A stretch of 64,000 nucleotides of DNA from Stenotrophomonas rhizophila (GTDB lineage Bacteria; Pseudomonadota; Gammaproteobacteria; Xanthomonadales; Xanthomonadaceae). The translations under genes were made by a program, and so were the position numbers. Within the stretch, counting starts at the first letter, position 1, and each line of letters starts with the position of its first letter. Location of the stretch: contig NZ_RCDC01000004.1 of assembly GCF_003651185.1 (NCBI RefSeq), forward strand, positions 1,722,659 to 1,786,658, given 5' to 3'. Positions 1 to 8,364 of the stretch are shown one piece after another. The notes below the pieces were generated by a model. It was not told the DNA's origin, did no database searches, and saw only the letters and a program-made list of their open reading frames with translations.

Positions 1-1
1 C

Positions 2-160
2 GGCAACGTGATCCTGGACATCCACCACCTGGAGATCACCGATCCGGTCAAGCTGGAGCGCGAGCTCAACCAGCTGCCGGGCGTGGTCAGCGTCGGCCTG
101 TTCGCGCGCCGCCCGGCCGATGTGGTGATCATCGGCGGTGAGCCGCCGATCGTGATGTGA
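2..160 (+). CDS. rpiA: Ribose-5-phosphate isomerase A, C-terminal end (partial)
   Basis: An open frame enters from the left edge and stops at TGA 158-160, giving the last 52 residues. The ending, with [18 protein letters not shown], then [11 protein letters not shown] and IIGGE, matches the conserved C-terminus of RpiA, which interconverts ribose-5-phosphate and ribulose-5-phosphate in the pentose phosphate pathway. The catalytic N-terminal part lies outside the window, so intactness cannot be judged. The next gene follows after 45 bases on the same strand. Confidence 0.85.
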   Translation, partial: GNVILDIHHLEITDPVKLERELNQLPGVVSVGLFARRPADVVIIGGEPPIVM

Positions 161-205
161 TCCCGTGGCCGGCGCCCGCGCCGGCTGCCCCAACGAGGTA
201 CGCCC

Positions 206-658
206 ATGTCCCTGTTGCGCCTGCTGCCCCTGCTCCTGCTGTTCACCCTGGCCGGCTGTGCCAGCACCAACGCCCGTCACTGGGTGGAACTGGACGGCAA
301 CCGTTACCACGTTGAACTGGCCACCAACGACGATACCCGCGCCCGCGGGCTGATGTTCCGCGACCAGATGCCCGAGGACCACGGCATGCTGTTCATCCAT
401 GAACGCGAAGAACTGCAGGCGTACTGGATGAAGAACACCAAGATCGCGCTGGACATCCTCTACTTCGATGCGCAGCGCCGCCTGGTCAGCCAGCAGCGCG
501 ATGTGCCGCCGTGTTCGGCCGGCGATCGTTGCCCGCCCTACCCCAGCAGCGAGCCGGCCCGCTACGTGCTGGAACTCAACGCCGGGCAGGCCGAAAAGAT
601 GGCGCTCAAGGACGGCACCGAACTCACCTTCGGCCCCGGCATCGCCGACGGCAAATAA
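206..658 (+). CDS. DUF192 family lipoprotein
   Basis: 150 residues. The N-terminus is a lipoprotein signal (hydrophobic residues 4-16, lipobox LAGC with Cys18), so the protein is probably anchored in the cell envelope. The rest is one DUF192 domain: the ATNDDTRARGLMFRDQMPED segment, then MLFIHE, the YWMKNTKIALDILY core and a C-terminal VLELNAG. The biochemical role of DUF192 proteins is not established. It starts 45 bases after rpiA and is followed by a strong hairpin, so the two may share a transcript. Confidence 0.85.
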   Translation: MSLLRLLPLLLLFTLAGCASTNARHWVELDGNRYHVELATNDDTRARGLMFRDQMPEDHGMLFIHEREELQAYWMKNTKIALDILYFDAQRRLVSQQRDVPPCSAGDRCPPYPSSEPARYVLELNAGQAEKMALKDGTELTFGPGIADGK

Positions 659-670
659 AAGTGCCCTGAT

Positions 671-703
671 AAACGCGCCGCGCCCTTGAATCGCGGCGCG
701 TTT
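671..703 (+). terminator. Rho-independent terminator after the DUF192 gene
   Basis: A perfect 12-bp stem (671-682 with 692-703) around a 9-base loop sits 13 bases after the stop codon. The right arm ends in TTT. Its position after the gene and before the next same-strand start at 721 supports a terminator role. Confidence 0.7.
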
Positions 704-720
704 GTCGCCAGTCTTGTCCC

Positions 721-1566
721 ATGCAGGGGCAGATCACATTGCCGACGTGGGACTCACTGGCCGAGCTGGATGACGAGGCGCTGCCGCTGTTGCCGACCGC
801 GTTGCTGATCGCCCGGGACGAATACCCGGATCTGGACCCCGCCGTCTACGACGCGGTCCTGCAGAGTCACGCCGACCACCTGCGCACCGAGATCGCCACG
901 ATCGACATGTGGCCGCTGAAGATCGCCGCGGTCAACCGCCACCTGTTCGACGAGCTGGGCTACAGCGGCGACCATGGCGAGTACTACGACCCGCGCAACA
1001 GCTATCTGAACCAGGTCTTCGAACGCCGCCTGGGCAATCCGATCTCGCTGGCGCTGGTGCAGATGGAAGTCTCGCGCCGGCTCGGCATCCCGCTGGACGG
1101 GGTGTCCTTCCCCGGGCACTTCCTGGTGCGTCTGCCGCTCAACGACGGCGTGCTGGTGATGGACCCGTTCAACGGCGGCCGCCCACTGGGCGTGGAGGAA
1201 CTGCGCGAACGCGCACGCTCACACCTGGGCGGTGAAGTCCCCGACGACGACGTGCTCGCGCAGATCCTGGACCCGGCCCCGGCACGCGCGATCCTGATGA
1301 GGATGCTGCGCAACCTGCATGGCGTGTACGTGGAACGCGGCGAATGGGACCGCGCCGCGCGCAGTGCCGACCGCCTGCTGAAGCTGGCACCCGAACAGGA
1401 CGACGCGCTGCGCGATCGCGGCATGGCCTACCTGCAACTGGATTACGAGGCCGGCGCGCGCAACGACCTGGGGCTGTATCTCAAGCGCAATGCCAAGGCC
1501 AGCGATGCCCAGTTCGTCCGCGAGAAGCTGGTCGGCCTCGGTGGCGTGGTGCCGCGCCTGCACTGA
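721..1566 (+). CDS. SirB1 family protein (transglutaminase-like plus TPR)
   Basis: 281 residues. The first two thirds match the SirB1/transglutaminase-like family: IAAVNRHLFDELGYSGD, the YYDPRNSYLNQVFERRLGNP block with ISLALVQMEVSRRLG, and SFPGHFLVR followed by DPFNGG. The last ~90 residues contain TPR-like helices (LHGVYVERGEWDRAARSADR). Family members are found in most proteobacteria and their function is poorly defined; a Cys-His-Asp protease triad is not evident because no Cys is seen in the core. It begins directly after the terminator at 671-703, so it probably has its own promoter. Confidence 0.85.
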   Translation: MQGQITLPTWDSLAELDDEALPLLPTALLIARDEYPDLDPAVYDAVLQSHADHLRTEIATIDMWPLKIAAVNRHLFDELGYSGDHGEYYDPRNSYLNQVFERRLGNPISLALVQMEVSRRLGIPLDGVSFPGHFLVRLPLNDGVLVMDPFNGGRPLGVEELRERARSHLGGEVPDDDVLAQILDPAPARAILMRMLRNLHGVYVERGEWDRAARSADRLLKLAPEQDDALRDRGMAYLQLDYEAGARNDLGLYLKRNAKASDAQFVREKLVGLGGVVPRLH

Positions 1567-1596
1567 CGGTGCCGCGACGCGGCGCCTGGCGGTGCC

Positions 1597-1788
1597 TCAG
1601 TCGACTTCGACCATTTCGAAATCATCCTTGGTCACGCCGCAGTCCGGGCACGTCCATGTATCAGGGATGTCTTCCCAGCGCGTGCCCGGGGCGATGCCCT
1701 CGTCCGGCAGCCCGTCTTCTTCCCGGTACAGGAAGCCGCAGACAACGCACATCCAGGTGCGGAAGGTGGTGGCGGTTGCGTCGGTCAT
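1597..1788 (-). CDS. rubA: Rubredoxin
   Basis: 63 residues from the ATG at 1788; a longer frame exists but only this part is rubredoxin-like. Two metal-binding knuckles, MCVVCGF near the N-terminus and TCPDCGV near the C-terminus, supply four Cys for one mononuclear iron, with the intervening DGLPDEGIAPGTRWEDIPD typical of the family. Rubredoxins are small cytoplasmic electron carriers, for example to alkane hydroxylase or oxygen-detoxifying reductases; no partner is next to it here. It is divergent from thiE with about 70 bases between, which must hold both promoters. Confidence 0.93.
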   Translation of the reverse strand: MTDATATTFRTWMCVVCGFLYREEDGLPDEGIAPGTRWEDIPDTWTCPDCGVTKDDFEMVEVD

Positions 1789-1860
1789 CGGATAATCACG
1801 GCGGGACAAGAACTGGCAGCGCTCATTGTCCCACTCCCGTTGCGCTACCGGTAGCCATTG

Positions 1861-2505
1861 ATGAATCACGCTTCAGCCCCCACGCCGCCCCGCGGCGTCT
1901 ACCTCATTACCCCCGACGAGCCCGATACCGCGCGGCTGCTGGCGCGCACCGCGCCGCTGCTGGCGGCCGGCGCCACCTGGCTGCAGTACCGCAACAAGAG
2001 CGCCGATGTGGCCCTGCGCCACGCCCAGGCCGCTGCGCTGCAGGGCCTGTGCCAGCTGTACGCGGCGCCGCTGCTCATCAATGACGACGTGGCCCTGGCC
2101 CAGGCGGTCGGCGCGGCCGGTGTGCACCTGGGCGAGGACGATGGCGATATCGCCGCCGCCCGTGCCCTGCTCGGCCCGGACGCCCTCATCGGCGCCTCCT
2201 GCTATGACACCCTGGCGCTGGCCGAGCGCGCGGTCGCCGCTGGCGCCAGCTACGTCGCCTTCGGGGCCTTCTTCCCCAGCACCAGCAAGGCCACCACCCG
2301 CCGTGCCCCACCGGACCTGCTGCGGCAAAGCGCCGCACTCGGGGTGCCCCGGGTGGCGATCGGCGGGCTGAGCCCGGACAATGTGACACCGCTCATCGCT
2401 GCCGGCGCCGATCTGGTTGCCGTCATCAGCAGCGTGTACGCCGCGCCCGACCCGGTCGCCACGCTGCACGCCTACCTCGCTTGCTTCCAGGATACGACCG
2501 CATGA
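1861..2505 (+). CDS. thiE: Thiamine-phosphate synthase
   Basis: 214 residues. ThiE condenses HMP-pyrophosphate with the thiazole phosphate to make thiamine phosphate. Seen: [62 protein letters not shown] with the phosphate-binding loop, and [10 protein letters not shown], in family order and at normal length. A TTG lies one codon upstream (1858), but ATG 1861 is the better start. The stop overlaps the hemL start by 4 bp (ATGA), so the two are translationally coupled. No riboswitch was seen upstream, unlike thiC at 39.3 kb. Confidence 0.95.
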   Translation: MNHASAPTPPRGVYLITPDEPDTARLLARTAPLLAAGATWLQYRNKSADVALRHAQAAALQGLCQLYAAPLLINDDVALAQAVGAAGVHLGEDDGDIAAARALLGPDALIGASCYDTLALAERAVAAGASYVAFGAFFPSTSKATTRRAPPDLLRQSAALGVPRVAIGGLSPDNVTPLIAAGADLVAVISSVYAAPDPVATLHAYLACFQDTTA

Positions 2506-3791
2506 ACCACGACCAGTCCCACGCCCTGTTCACCCGCGCCCAGACGCTGCTGCCGGGCGGCGTCAACTCGCCGGTGCGCGCGTTCAAATCGGTCGGTGGC
2601 GAGCCGTTCTTCGTCAAGCGCGCCGATGGCCCCTACCTGTACGACGTGGACGACAACCGCTACATCGATTATGTCGGCTCCTGGGGCCCGATGATTGTTG
2701 GCCACAACCACACCGCCGTGCGCCAGGCGGTCAAGCAGGCGATCGGCAACGGTCTGTCCTTCGGCGCGCCGTGCGAAGCCGAAGTCACCATGGCCGAAAC
2801 CCTGACCCGGCTGGTGCCGTCCTGCGAGATGGTGCGCATGGTCAACTCGGGCACCGAGGCCACGCTGTCGGCGATCCGGCTGGCACGCGGTGCCACCGGC
2901 CGCAGCCGCATCGTCAAGTTCGAAGGCTGCTACCACGGCCACGGCGACTCGTTCCTGGTCAAGGCCGGCAGCGGCATGCTGACCTTGGGCGTGCCGACCT
3001 CGCCGGGTGTCCCGGCCGGGCTGAGCGAACTCACCCTGACCCTGCCCTACAACGATGTCGAAGCGGCCACCGCGCTGTTCGCCGAACAGGGCGAGCACAT
3101 CGCCGGGCTGATCATCGAGCCGGTGGTGGGCAACGCCAACTGCATCCCGCCGCGCGAGGGCTACCTGCAGCACCTGCGCGCACTGTGCACGCAGTACGGC
3201 ACGGTGCTGATCTTCGATGAAGTGATGACCGGCTTCCGCGTGGCGCTCGGTGGCGCGCAGGCGCATTACGGCGTTACCCCGGACCTGACCACCTTCGGCA
3301 AGATCATCGGCGGCGGCATGCCCGTGGGTGCCTACGGCGGTCGTCGGGAGCTGATGTCGCAGATTTCCCCGGCCGGCCCGATCTACCAGGCCGGCACGCT
3401 GAGCGGCAATCCGGTGGCCATGGCAGCCGGCCTGGCGATGCTGGAACTGGTGCAGGAACCGGGCTTCCATGATCGCCTGAGTGCTTCGGCCGCGCGCCTG
3501 TGCGCGGGGCTGGAAGCGGCAGCGGCGGACGCAGGCGTGGCAGTGACCACCACCCAGGTCGGCGCGATGTTCGGCCTGTTCTTCACTGACCAGAAGGTGG
3601 AAACCTACGCCCAGGCGACCGCGTGCGACATCACCGCGTTCAACACCTTCTTCCACGCGATGCTGGAGCGCGGCGTGTTCCTCGCCCCCTCGGCGTATGA
3701 AGCCGGCTTCCTGTCCAGCGCACACGACGACAGCATCATCGAGGCAACGCTCGAGGCCGCGCGCGAAGCGTTCAAGGTCGTCAAAGGCTGA
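2502..3791 (+). CDS. hemL: Glutamate-1-semialdehyde 2,1-aminomutase
   Basis: 429 residues. HemL, a PLP enzyme, converts glutamate-1-semialdehyde to 5-aminolevulinate, the C5-pathway entry to heme. Seen: [13 protein letters not shown] at the N-terminus, [58 protein letters not shown], and the PLP-lysine loop [18 protein letters not shown]. An in-frame start at 2481 exists, but the ATG at 2502 overlaps thiE's stop (ATGA) and begins the usual HemL N-terminus. A large palindrome follows the stop. Confidence 0.97.
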   Translation: MNHDQSHALFTRAQTLLPGGVNSPVRAFKSVGGEPFFVKRADGPYLYDVDDNRYIDYVGSWGPMIVGHNHTAVRQAVKQAIGNGLSFGAPCEAEVTMAETLTRLVPSCEMVRMVNSGTEATLSAIRLARGATGRSRIVKFEGCYHGHGDSFLVKAGSGMLTLGVPTSPGVPAGLSELTLTLPYNDVEAATALFAEQGEHIAGLIIEPVVGNANCIPPREGYLQHLRALCTQYGTVLIFDEVMTGFRVALGGAQAHYGVTPDLTTFGKIIGGGMPVGAYGGRRELMSQISPAGPIYQAGTLSGNPVAMAAGLAMLELVQEPGFHDRLSASAARLCAGLEAAAADAGVAVTTTQVGAMFGLFFTDQKVETYAQATACDITAFNTFFHAMLERGVFLAPSAYEAGFLSSAHDDSIIEATLEAAREAFKVVKG

Positions 3792-3796
3792 TCAAA

Positions 3797-3839
3797 TAAC
3801 GGGGACGGGGGTAGTTAATAATGACCCCCGTCCCCGTTA
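3797..3839. repeat. 16-bp palindrome of the GGGGACGGGGG type between hemL and azurin
   Basis: A perfect 16-bp inverted repeat (3797-3812 with 3824-3839) encloses an A/T-rich 11-base loop. It lies 5 bases after hemL's stop and 13 bases before the end of the convergent azurin gene. It could be a bidirectional terminator, but there is no proper T tract, and the C-rich GTCCCCGTT arm resembles dispersed extragenic palindromes of gammaproteobacteria. Copy number would decide. Confidence 0.6.
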
Positions 3840-3852
3840 AATATTGATTGCT

Positions 3853-4311
3853 TCAACCGAACACGAAACGGCCTTTCATCATCGCGAAGTGGCCCGGGAA
3901 CGAGCAGAAGAAGGTGTAGTCGCCACCCTTGGTCAGCTTGGCGGTGGAGAAGGTGACGCTGGTGCTTTGTCCACCGCCGATCACCGGGGTATGCGCCAGC
4001 ACGCGCGCATCGCCCTTGGGCAGGTAGCTGTCGGCCAACGTGGTGCGCATGCCAGCCATTGCCACCGGCTGGTAATCCGCGGCGCGGGTCAGTACCCAGT
4101 TGTGGCCCATCGCGGTCGCCGCGAGCTTGCCGGTGTGGCGCAGGGTCAGCTTCACCTGGGTGCAGTCCGCGGCAACCTTGAGTTCCTTCTGGCTGAAGCT
4201 CATCTGGTCGGTACTGTCGATGGCGATCGCGCAGACACGCGCATGGGCGGCCGGGGCCAGCATCAGGCCGGCAAGCAACACGAGGGCAAGCAGTTTCAAG
4301 GCGATCTCCAT
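3853..4311 (-). CDS. azu: Azurin (blue copper protein)
   Basis: 152 residues with a signal peptide (about residues 1-24, ending AHA), so periplasmic. Azurins carry single electrons between redox partners through a type 1 copper site. All ligands are in place: His70 in MGHNW, Cys136 and His141 in FCSFPGH, and Met145, with the standard C-x4-H-x3-M spacing. Cys27 and Cys50 match the conserved azurin disulfide. It is a single-gene unit convergent with hemL and divergent from the HAD gene. Confidence 0.95.
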   Translation of the reverse strand: MEIALKLLALVLLAGLMLAPAAHARVCAIAIDSTDQMSFSQKELKVAADCTQVKLTLRHTGKLAATAMGHNWVLTRAADYQPVAMAGMRTTLADSYLPKGDARVLAHTPVIGGGQSTSVTFSTAKLTKGGDYTFFCSFPGHFAMMKGRFVFG

Positions 4312-4424
4312 CAGGCAGTCTCCGCGATTCTAGTGACCGCCCGTGCAGGCGACGTGCGACGCGATGTCGCAGCGCAGGCCCCGGCTGGGTTACGGTCAGC
4401 CCTGGACCTGGACGAGACTTCCCC

Positions 4425-5036
4425 ATGCCGCGTGTGATCGAGTGCCTGCTGCTGGATTTCGATGGCGTGCTGGTGCGCTATGCGCGACACCTGCGTGTGC
4501 GCCATCTGGCCGCCAGCATCGGCTGCAGCGCGGCGCAGGTGCAGACGGCACTGTTCGACAGTGGGCTGGAACGCGCCTACGACAGCGGCATGGCGACCGA
4601 CGCTTACCTGCAGCAACTGGGCGATGCGCTGCAGACCACGATCAGCATCGCGCAGTGGCAGGCCGCGCGCCTCGTGGCATGCATCCCGGAGACTGGCGTC
4701 ATCGAACGCGTGGCACGGATCGCGCAGGCACTGCCGATCGGGATCCTGACCAACAACGGCGCGCTGATGGCGCAGACGATTCCACAGCTCCTTCCGACCT
4801 TGGCCGATGCGCTGCACGGCCGCATCCTGTGCAGCGGTGCGCTGGGCGGGCGCAAGCCGGATCCGGCGATATTCGCCAAGGCGGTGACGCTGCTCGGCGC
4901 ACGTGCCGAGCGCACGCTGTTCATCGATGACCTGTTCGTCAACGTGCGCGGGGCACGGCTGGCCGGCCTGCAGGCCGAGACCGCAACGGACAGCCGCGCG
5001 TTCGGCAAGATCATGAAGCGATACGCCCTGACCTAG
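4425..5036 (+). CDS. HAD-IA family hydrolase
   Basis: 203 residues. Motif I is LLLDFDGVLV (nucleophile Asp11, Asp13); motif II is ILTNNG; motif III has GRKPDPAIF; motif IV is LFIDDLFVNVRGA. The mid-size alpha-helical cap between motifs I and II places it in HAD subfamily IA, phosphatases acting on small phosphorylated metabolites. The substrate cannot be told. The TAG stop is itself the first three bases of a SMAG-like repeat that continues downstream. Confidence 0.85.
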   Translation: MPRVIECLLLDFDGVLVRYARHLRVRHLAASIGCSAAQVQTALFDSGLERAYDSGMATDAYLQQLGDALQTTISIAQWQAARLVACIPETGVIERVARIAQALPIGILTNNGALMAQTIPQLLPTLADALHGRILCSGALGGRKPDPAIFAKAVTLLGARAERTLFIDDLFVNVRGARLAGLQAETATDSRAFGKIMKRYALT

Positions 5037-5100
5037 CGCCGACCGTTGGTCGGCTGCGCTCGCCCCAGAACACCAGCAGCCGACCAACGTTCGGCGCTAC
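5034..5100. repeat. SMAG-like palindromic repeat (dimer)
   Basis: Two inverted arms, TAGCGCCGACCGTTGGTCGG and its near-complement ending GGCGCTAC, are separated by about 20 bases. Each arm also forms its own small hairpin around a CCGAC/GTCGG core. The terminal CTAC is the complement of GTAG, the signature of SMAG elements. The left arm begins on the stop codon of the HAD gene, and the right arm ends 10 bases before the end of the convergent argD. Confidence 0.75.
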
Positions 5101-5109
5101 CGCCGTTGG

Positions 5110-6339
5110 CTAGCGCGACGCGATGAACGACTGCACGGCCGCGCGCAGACGCTTCAGGCCTTCGGCGATTTCTTCATCGGTGATGTTCAGCGACGGCACG
5201 AACCGCAGCACATCCGGCCCGGCCTGCAGGGTCAGCAGGCCGTGTTCGGCGGCGTGATCCAGGAGGGGACCGGCCTGGCCGGCGAAATCCTTGTCCAGCA
5301 CCGCGCCCAGCATCAGGCCGCGACCGCGGACCTGGCTGAACACCTTGAACTCGTCGTTGATCTTGCCCAGGCCATCGCGCAGCGCCTGCGACTGACGGCT
5401 CACGTTGTGCGCGATCTCCGGTGAGGACAGCTTGCGCAGCGCCACCCGGGCGACGGCCGCGGCCAGCGGATTGCCACCAAAGGTGGTGCCGTGCGCGCCG
5501 AACTGCATCACCTCGGCCACCTTCGGGCCGGCCAGCATCGCGCCGATCGGGAAGCCGCCGCCCAGTGCCTTGGCCAGGGTGACGATGTCCGGTTTGATGT
5601 TGTCCTGCCAGTGCGCGAACAGGGTACCGGTGCGGCCCATGCCGGCCTGGATCTCATCCAGCACCACCAGCGCATTGTGCTGGTCGCACAGCTCACGCAC
5701 GCGCTGCAGGAAGCCCGGCTTGGCCGGCATCACGCCGCCCTCGCCCTGGATCGGCTCCAGCATCACCGCGGCCACATCGCCGGCGGCCATCGCGGTCTCC
5801 AGCTGCACCTCATCGTTGAAATCGACATAGCGGAAGCCACCGGGCAGCGGCTCGTAGCCTTCCTGGTACTTCGGCTGGGCAGTGGCGGTCACCGCCGCCA
5901 GCGTGCGCCCGTGGAAGCTGCCGCGGAAGGTCACGATCACCCGCTGGTGCGCCGGGCGGCCCAGCGAGGAGGCCCACTTGCGGACCAGCTTGATCGCCAC
6001 TTCATTGGCTTCCGCGCCGGAGTTGCACAGGAACACGCGCTCGGCGAAGCGCGAGGCGGTGACCAGTTCTTCGGCCAGCCGCAGCGGCGGCTCGCTGTAG
6101 AACACGTTGCTGGTGTGCCAGAGCTTGCCGGCCTGCTCGATCAGCGCGGCGGTGAGGTCCGGATCGTTGTGGCCCAGGCCACACACCGCGATGCCGGCGG
6201 CCAGATCGATGAATTCGCGGCCCTGGTTGTCCCAGACGCGCGCGCCCTGGCCACGTTCGAGCACCACCTGGCGCGGTTTGTAGACCGGCAGGTAGTAATG
6301 CGACAGGGACAACAGCGGATCGGTGGCAGCGGCAGTCAT
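5110..6339 (-). CDS. argD: Acetylornithine aminotransferase (class III)
   Basis: 409 residues from the ATG at 6339; upstream codons in the same frame lack family similarity. A PLP aminotransferase that makes N-acetylornithine in arginine synthesis, and often also succinyl-diaminopimelate. Seen: YKPRQVVLERGQGARVWD, FCNSGAEANE-like FLCNSGAEANEVAIKL, FRGSFHGRTLAA, EPIQGEGGV, VLDEIQAGMGRTG and the PLP-lysine loop TLAKALGGGFPIGAM. No other arg gene is adjacent. Its promoter shares the 56-base divergent spacer with the ion-channel gene. Confidence 0.9.
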   Translation of the reverse strand: MTAAATDPLLSLSHYYLPVYKPRQVVLERGQGARVWDNQGREFIDLAAGIAVCGLGHNDPDLTAALIEQAGKLWHTSNVFYSEPPLRLAEELVTASRFAERVFLCNSGAEANEVAIKLVRKWASSLGRPAHQRVIVTFRGSFHGRTLAAVTATAQPKYQEGYEPLPGGFRYVDFNDEVQLETAMAAGDVAAVMLEPIQGEGGVMPAKPGFLQRVRELCDQHNALVVLDEIQAGMGRTGTLFAHWQDNIKPDIVTLAKALGGGFPIGAMLAGPKVAEVMQFGAHGTTFGGNPLAAAVARVALRKLSSPEIAHNVSRQSQALRDGLGKINDEFKVFSQVRGRGLMLGAVLDKDFAGQAGPLLDHAAEHGLLTLQAGPDVLRFVPSLNITDEEIAEGLKRLRAAVQSFIASR

Positions 6340-6395
6340 GGCGGTCAACGGCTCAGGAAAGATCCCATTCTCGCGCTTTGGGCCGGTGGGGCACA

Positions 6396-7277
6396 ATGCG
6401 CCCCATGCGACCGTTCACTGCCCCCCAGCTCAACCCCGCCACCGACTCCGGCTGGCGCCGCCAGTGGTTCGACATCATCTACCGCCACGACACCCGGCCC
6501 TCGCGCAATTTCGACCTGCTGCTGGTCTACGCGATCATCGCCAGCGTGGTGGTGGTCATGTTCGACAGCGTGCAGCGCTTCCATGCGGCCTATGCCGACT
6601 GGCTGTACGTGCTCGAATGGGGGTTCACGATCCTGTTCACCGGCGAATACCTGCTGCGGCTGGTGGTGGTCAAACGCCCGCTGCGCTACGCATTCAGCAT
6701 CTGGGGCATCATTGATCTGGCCTCGATCCTGCCGACCTACCTGTCGCTGTTCATCCCCGGCGCGCAGAGCCTGCTGGTGGTGCGCGCGCTGCGCATCCTG
6801 CGGGTATTCCGGATCCTCAAGCTGACCCGCTACATCGAAGAAAGCGGCGTGCTGATGGAGTCGCTGTGGCGCAGCCGCCGCAAAGTGCTGTTGTTCCTGT
6901 TCACGGTCATCACCATCACCATCATCGCCGGCACCATGATGTATGTGATCGAAGGCCCCAACCACGGCTTCACCAGCATCCCCAGCAGCATGTACTGGGC
7001 GGTGGTGACCATGGCCACGGTGGGCTTCGGCGACATCGTGCCGCAGACCGTGCTGGGCCGCTTCGTCACCTCGGTACTGATCCTGATCGGCTACAGCATC
7101 ATCGCGGTGCCGACCGGGATCTACACCGCCGAACTGGCCAACACCATGCGTGATGCCGAGCATGCCGCGCGCCGGGATGCGCGCGGCTGCCCGCACTGCG
7201 GGCTGGAAGGGCACGAACCGGATGCCCTGCACTGCCGCCACTGCGGCGACAAGCTGCCCCCGGTCTTCAACGTGTGA
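6396..7277 (+). CDS. Voltage-gated-type K+ channel with C-terminal zinc ribbon
   Basis: 293 residues from ATG 6396 (ATG 6405 also possible). It is an Ion_trans protein with six membrane segments: an S4-like helix with regularly spaced arginines (RALRILRVFRILKLTRYI), a pore loop with the potassium filter TVGFGD, and a last helix ending GIYTAELANTM. The C-terminus adds two CxxC pairs, CPHC at about 265-268 and CRHC at about 283-286, a probable zinc ribbon. The gene stands alone between argD and a lipoprotein gene. Confidence 0.88.
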   Translation: MRPMRPFTAPQLNPATDSGWRRQWFDIIYRHDTRPSRNFDLLLVYAIIASVVVVMFDSVQRFHAAYADWLYVLEWGFTILFTGEYLLRLVVVKRPLRYAFSIWGIIDLASILPTYLSLFIPGAQSLLVVRALRILRVFRILKLTRYIEESGVLMESLWRSRRKVLLFLFTVITITIIAGTMMYVIEGPNHGFTSIPSSMYWAVVTMATVGFGDIVPQTVLGRFVTSVLILIGYSIIAVPTGIYTAELANTMRDAEHAARRDARGCPHCGLEGHEPDALHCRHCGDKLPPVFNV

Positions 7278-7319
7278 TCACCGCGGGGCGGGCCGCCTGG
7301 CAGCCCGCCGCGCGCCCGC

Positions 7320-8285
7320 TCAGCGTGCGCCGCTGGACTGCGCCAGGCGGTTGCTCATGTCGACCAGGTCGTTGTAGCTGACCAGCAACGCTTCGGCCGA
7401 GCCCTGCGGGTTGTTGATCCGGCCGCCGCTCTGGATCAGCATCTGCTCGCTGCGGGTGTACGGCTTCTTTGACTCGACGCGCTCGATACGGCGACCGGCA
7501 TCACGGGCCAGCGTATCGGCCGCACGCTCCAGGTGCCCCCACATCGCATCGCCCTTGCCGACCTTGTCATCCTGCGCCTGCTGCAGCAGCGCCTGGAACG
7601 CGGTGAGCTGGGTGCGGGCCACGGCCAGGTCCGGCGCCTCGGTGTTGAGCAGTTGGGTCAGCTGCTTGCCATCACCGAGGATCTTGATCTGGTAGTACGC
7701 CATGGAGCGGCCTTCAGAGGCTTCAATCTCCTTGAGCTGCTCGGCACGGCGTTCGTCTTCGCGCTTTTCCAGTGCGGCATCCAGCGCGGTGCCTGCATCG
7801 AAGAAGGCCATGTAGGCTTTCATCAACGGCGCATGCTGGCTGCGCATCCCGGCATGGTCATCGCGCAGGTAGTCCTCGCGGCTGTAGTAACGGTCAGCCT
7901 GCTCGATCAAGGCGTACAGGTCGACGAAGGTCTTCTGGTAATTGCTGGCTGCCGGATCCAGTGCCGGCTCGGCCGGCGTCATCGCCAGCGCGGCCACCAT
8001 CGGGGCATTGCATGCGTCCACGCGATGCGACAGCACCGTGCCCGGCCCACGCACCTTTTTCTCGTTGCCGGTCGGGCCGGCCTCCGGGTCCTGCATCCAG
8101 CCGATGTACTGCTGGAAGCCTTCGTGGATCGGCTGTTCAACGGCATTGAAGCAGGCGATGTAGGCGTTCACCTTCTCCACGCCCTGGGTATCGGCGACGC
8201 TGCCCGGCCCCTTGCTGCAGGCGCCGAGCAGGCTGATCAGGGCAATGGCGGCGGCAAGCGGCGCGGTCCGTGTGCGGAATGACAT
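7320..8285 (-). CDS. DUF3829 (YiiG-like) lipoprotein
   Basis: 321 residues from the ATG at 8285, which has GGA seven bases upstream; an ATG four codons earlier (8297) is the alternative. The N-terminus is a lipoprotein signal with lipobox LLGACS. The rest is helix-rich: VEKVNAYIACFNAVEQPIHEGF, later FVDLYALIEQADRYY and a long charged helix near EKREDERRAEQLKE, as in DUF3829/YiiG proteins. The function of the family is unknown. It faces the K+ channel gene convergently and has no partner. Confidence 0.75.
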   Translation of the reverse strand: MSFRTRTAPLAAAIALISLLGACSKGPGSVADTQGVEKVNAYIACFNAVEQPIHEGFQQYIGWMQDPEAGPTGNEKKVRGPGTVLSHRVDACNAPMVAALAMTPAEPALDPAASNYQKTFVDLYALIEQADRYYSREDYLRDDHAGMRSQHAPLMKAYMAFFDAGTALDAALEKREDERRAEQLKEIEASEGRSMAYYQIKILGDGKQLTQLLNTEAPDLAVARTQLTAFQALLQQAQDDKVGKGDAMWGHLERAADTLARDAGRRIERVESKKPYTRSEQMLIQSGGRINNPQGSAEALLVSYNDLVDMSNRLAQSSGAR

Positions 8286-8364
8286 GCGAGTGTCCATACA
8301 AATTGGGGCCCGCACCTTAACAGCCCGGTGTGTGCAGCCGCTGTCATCGCACGCCGGGCGCGCG

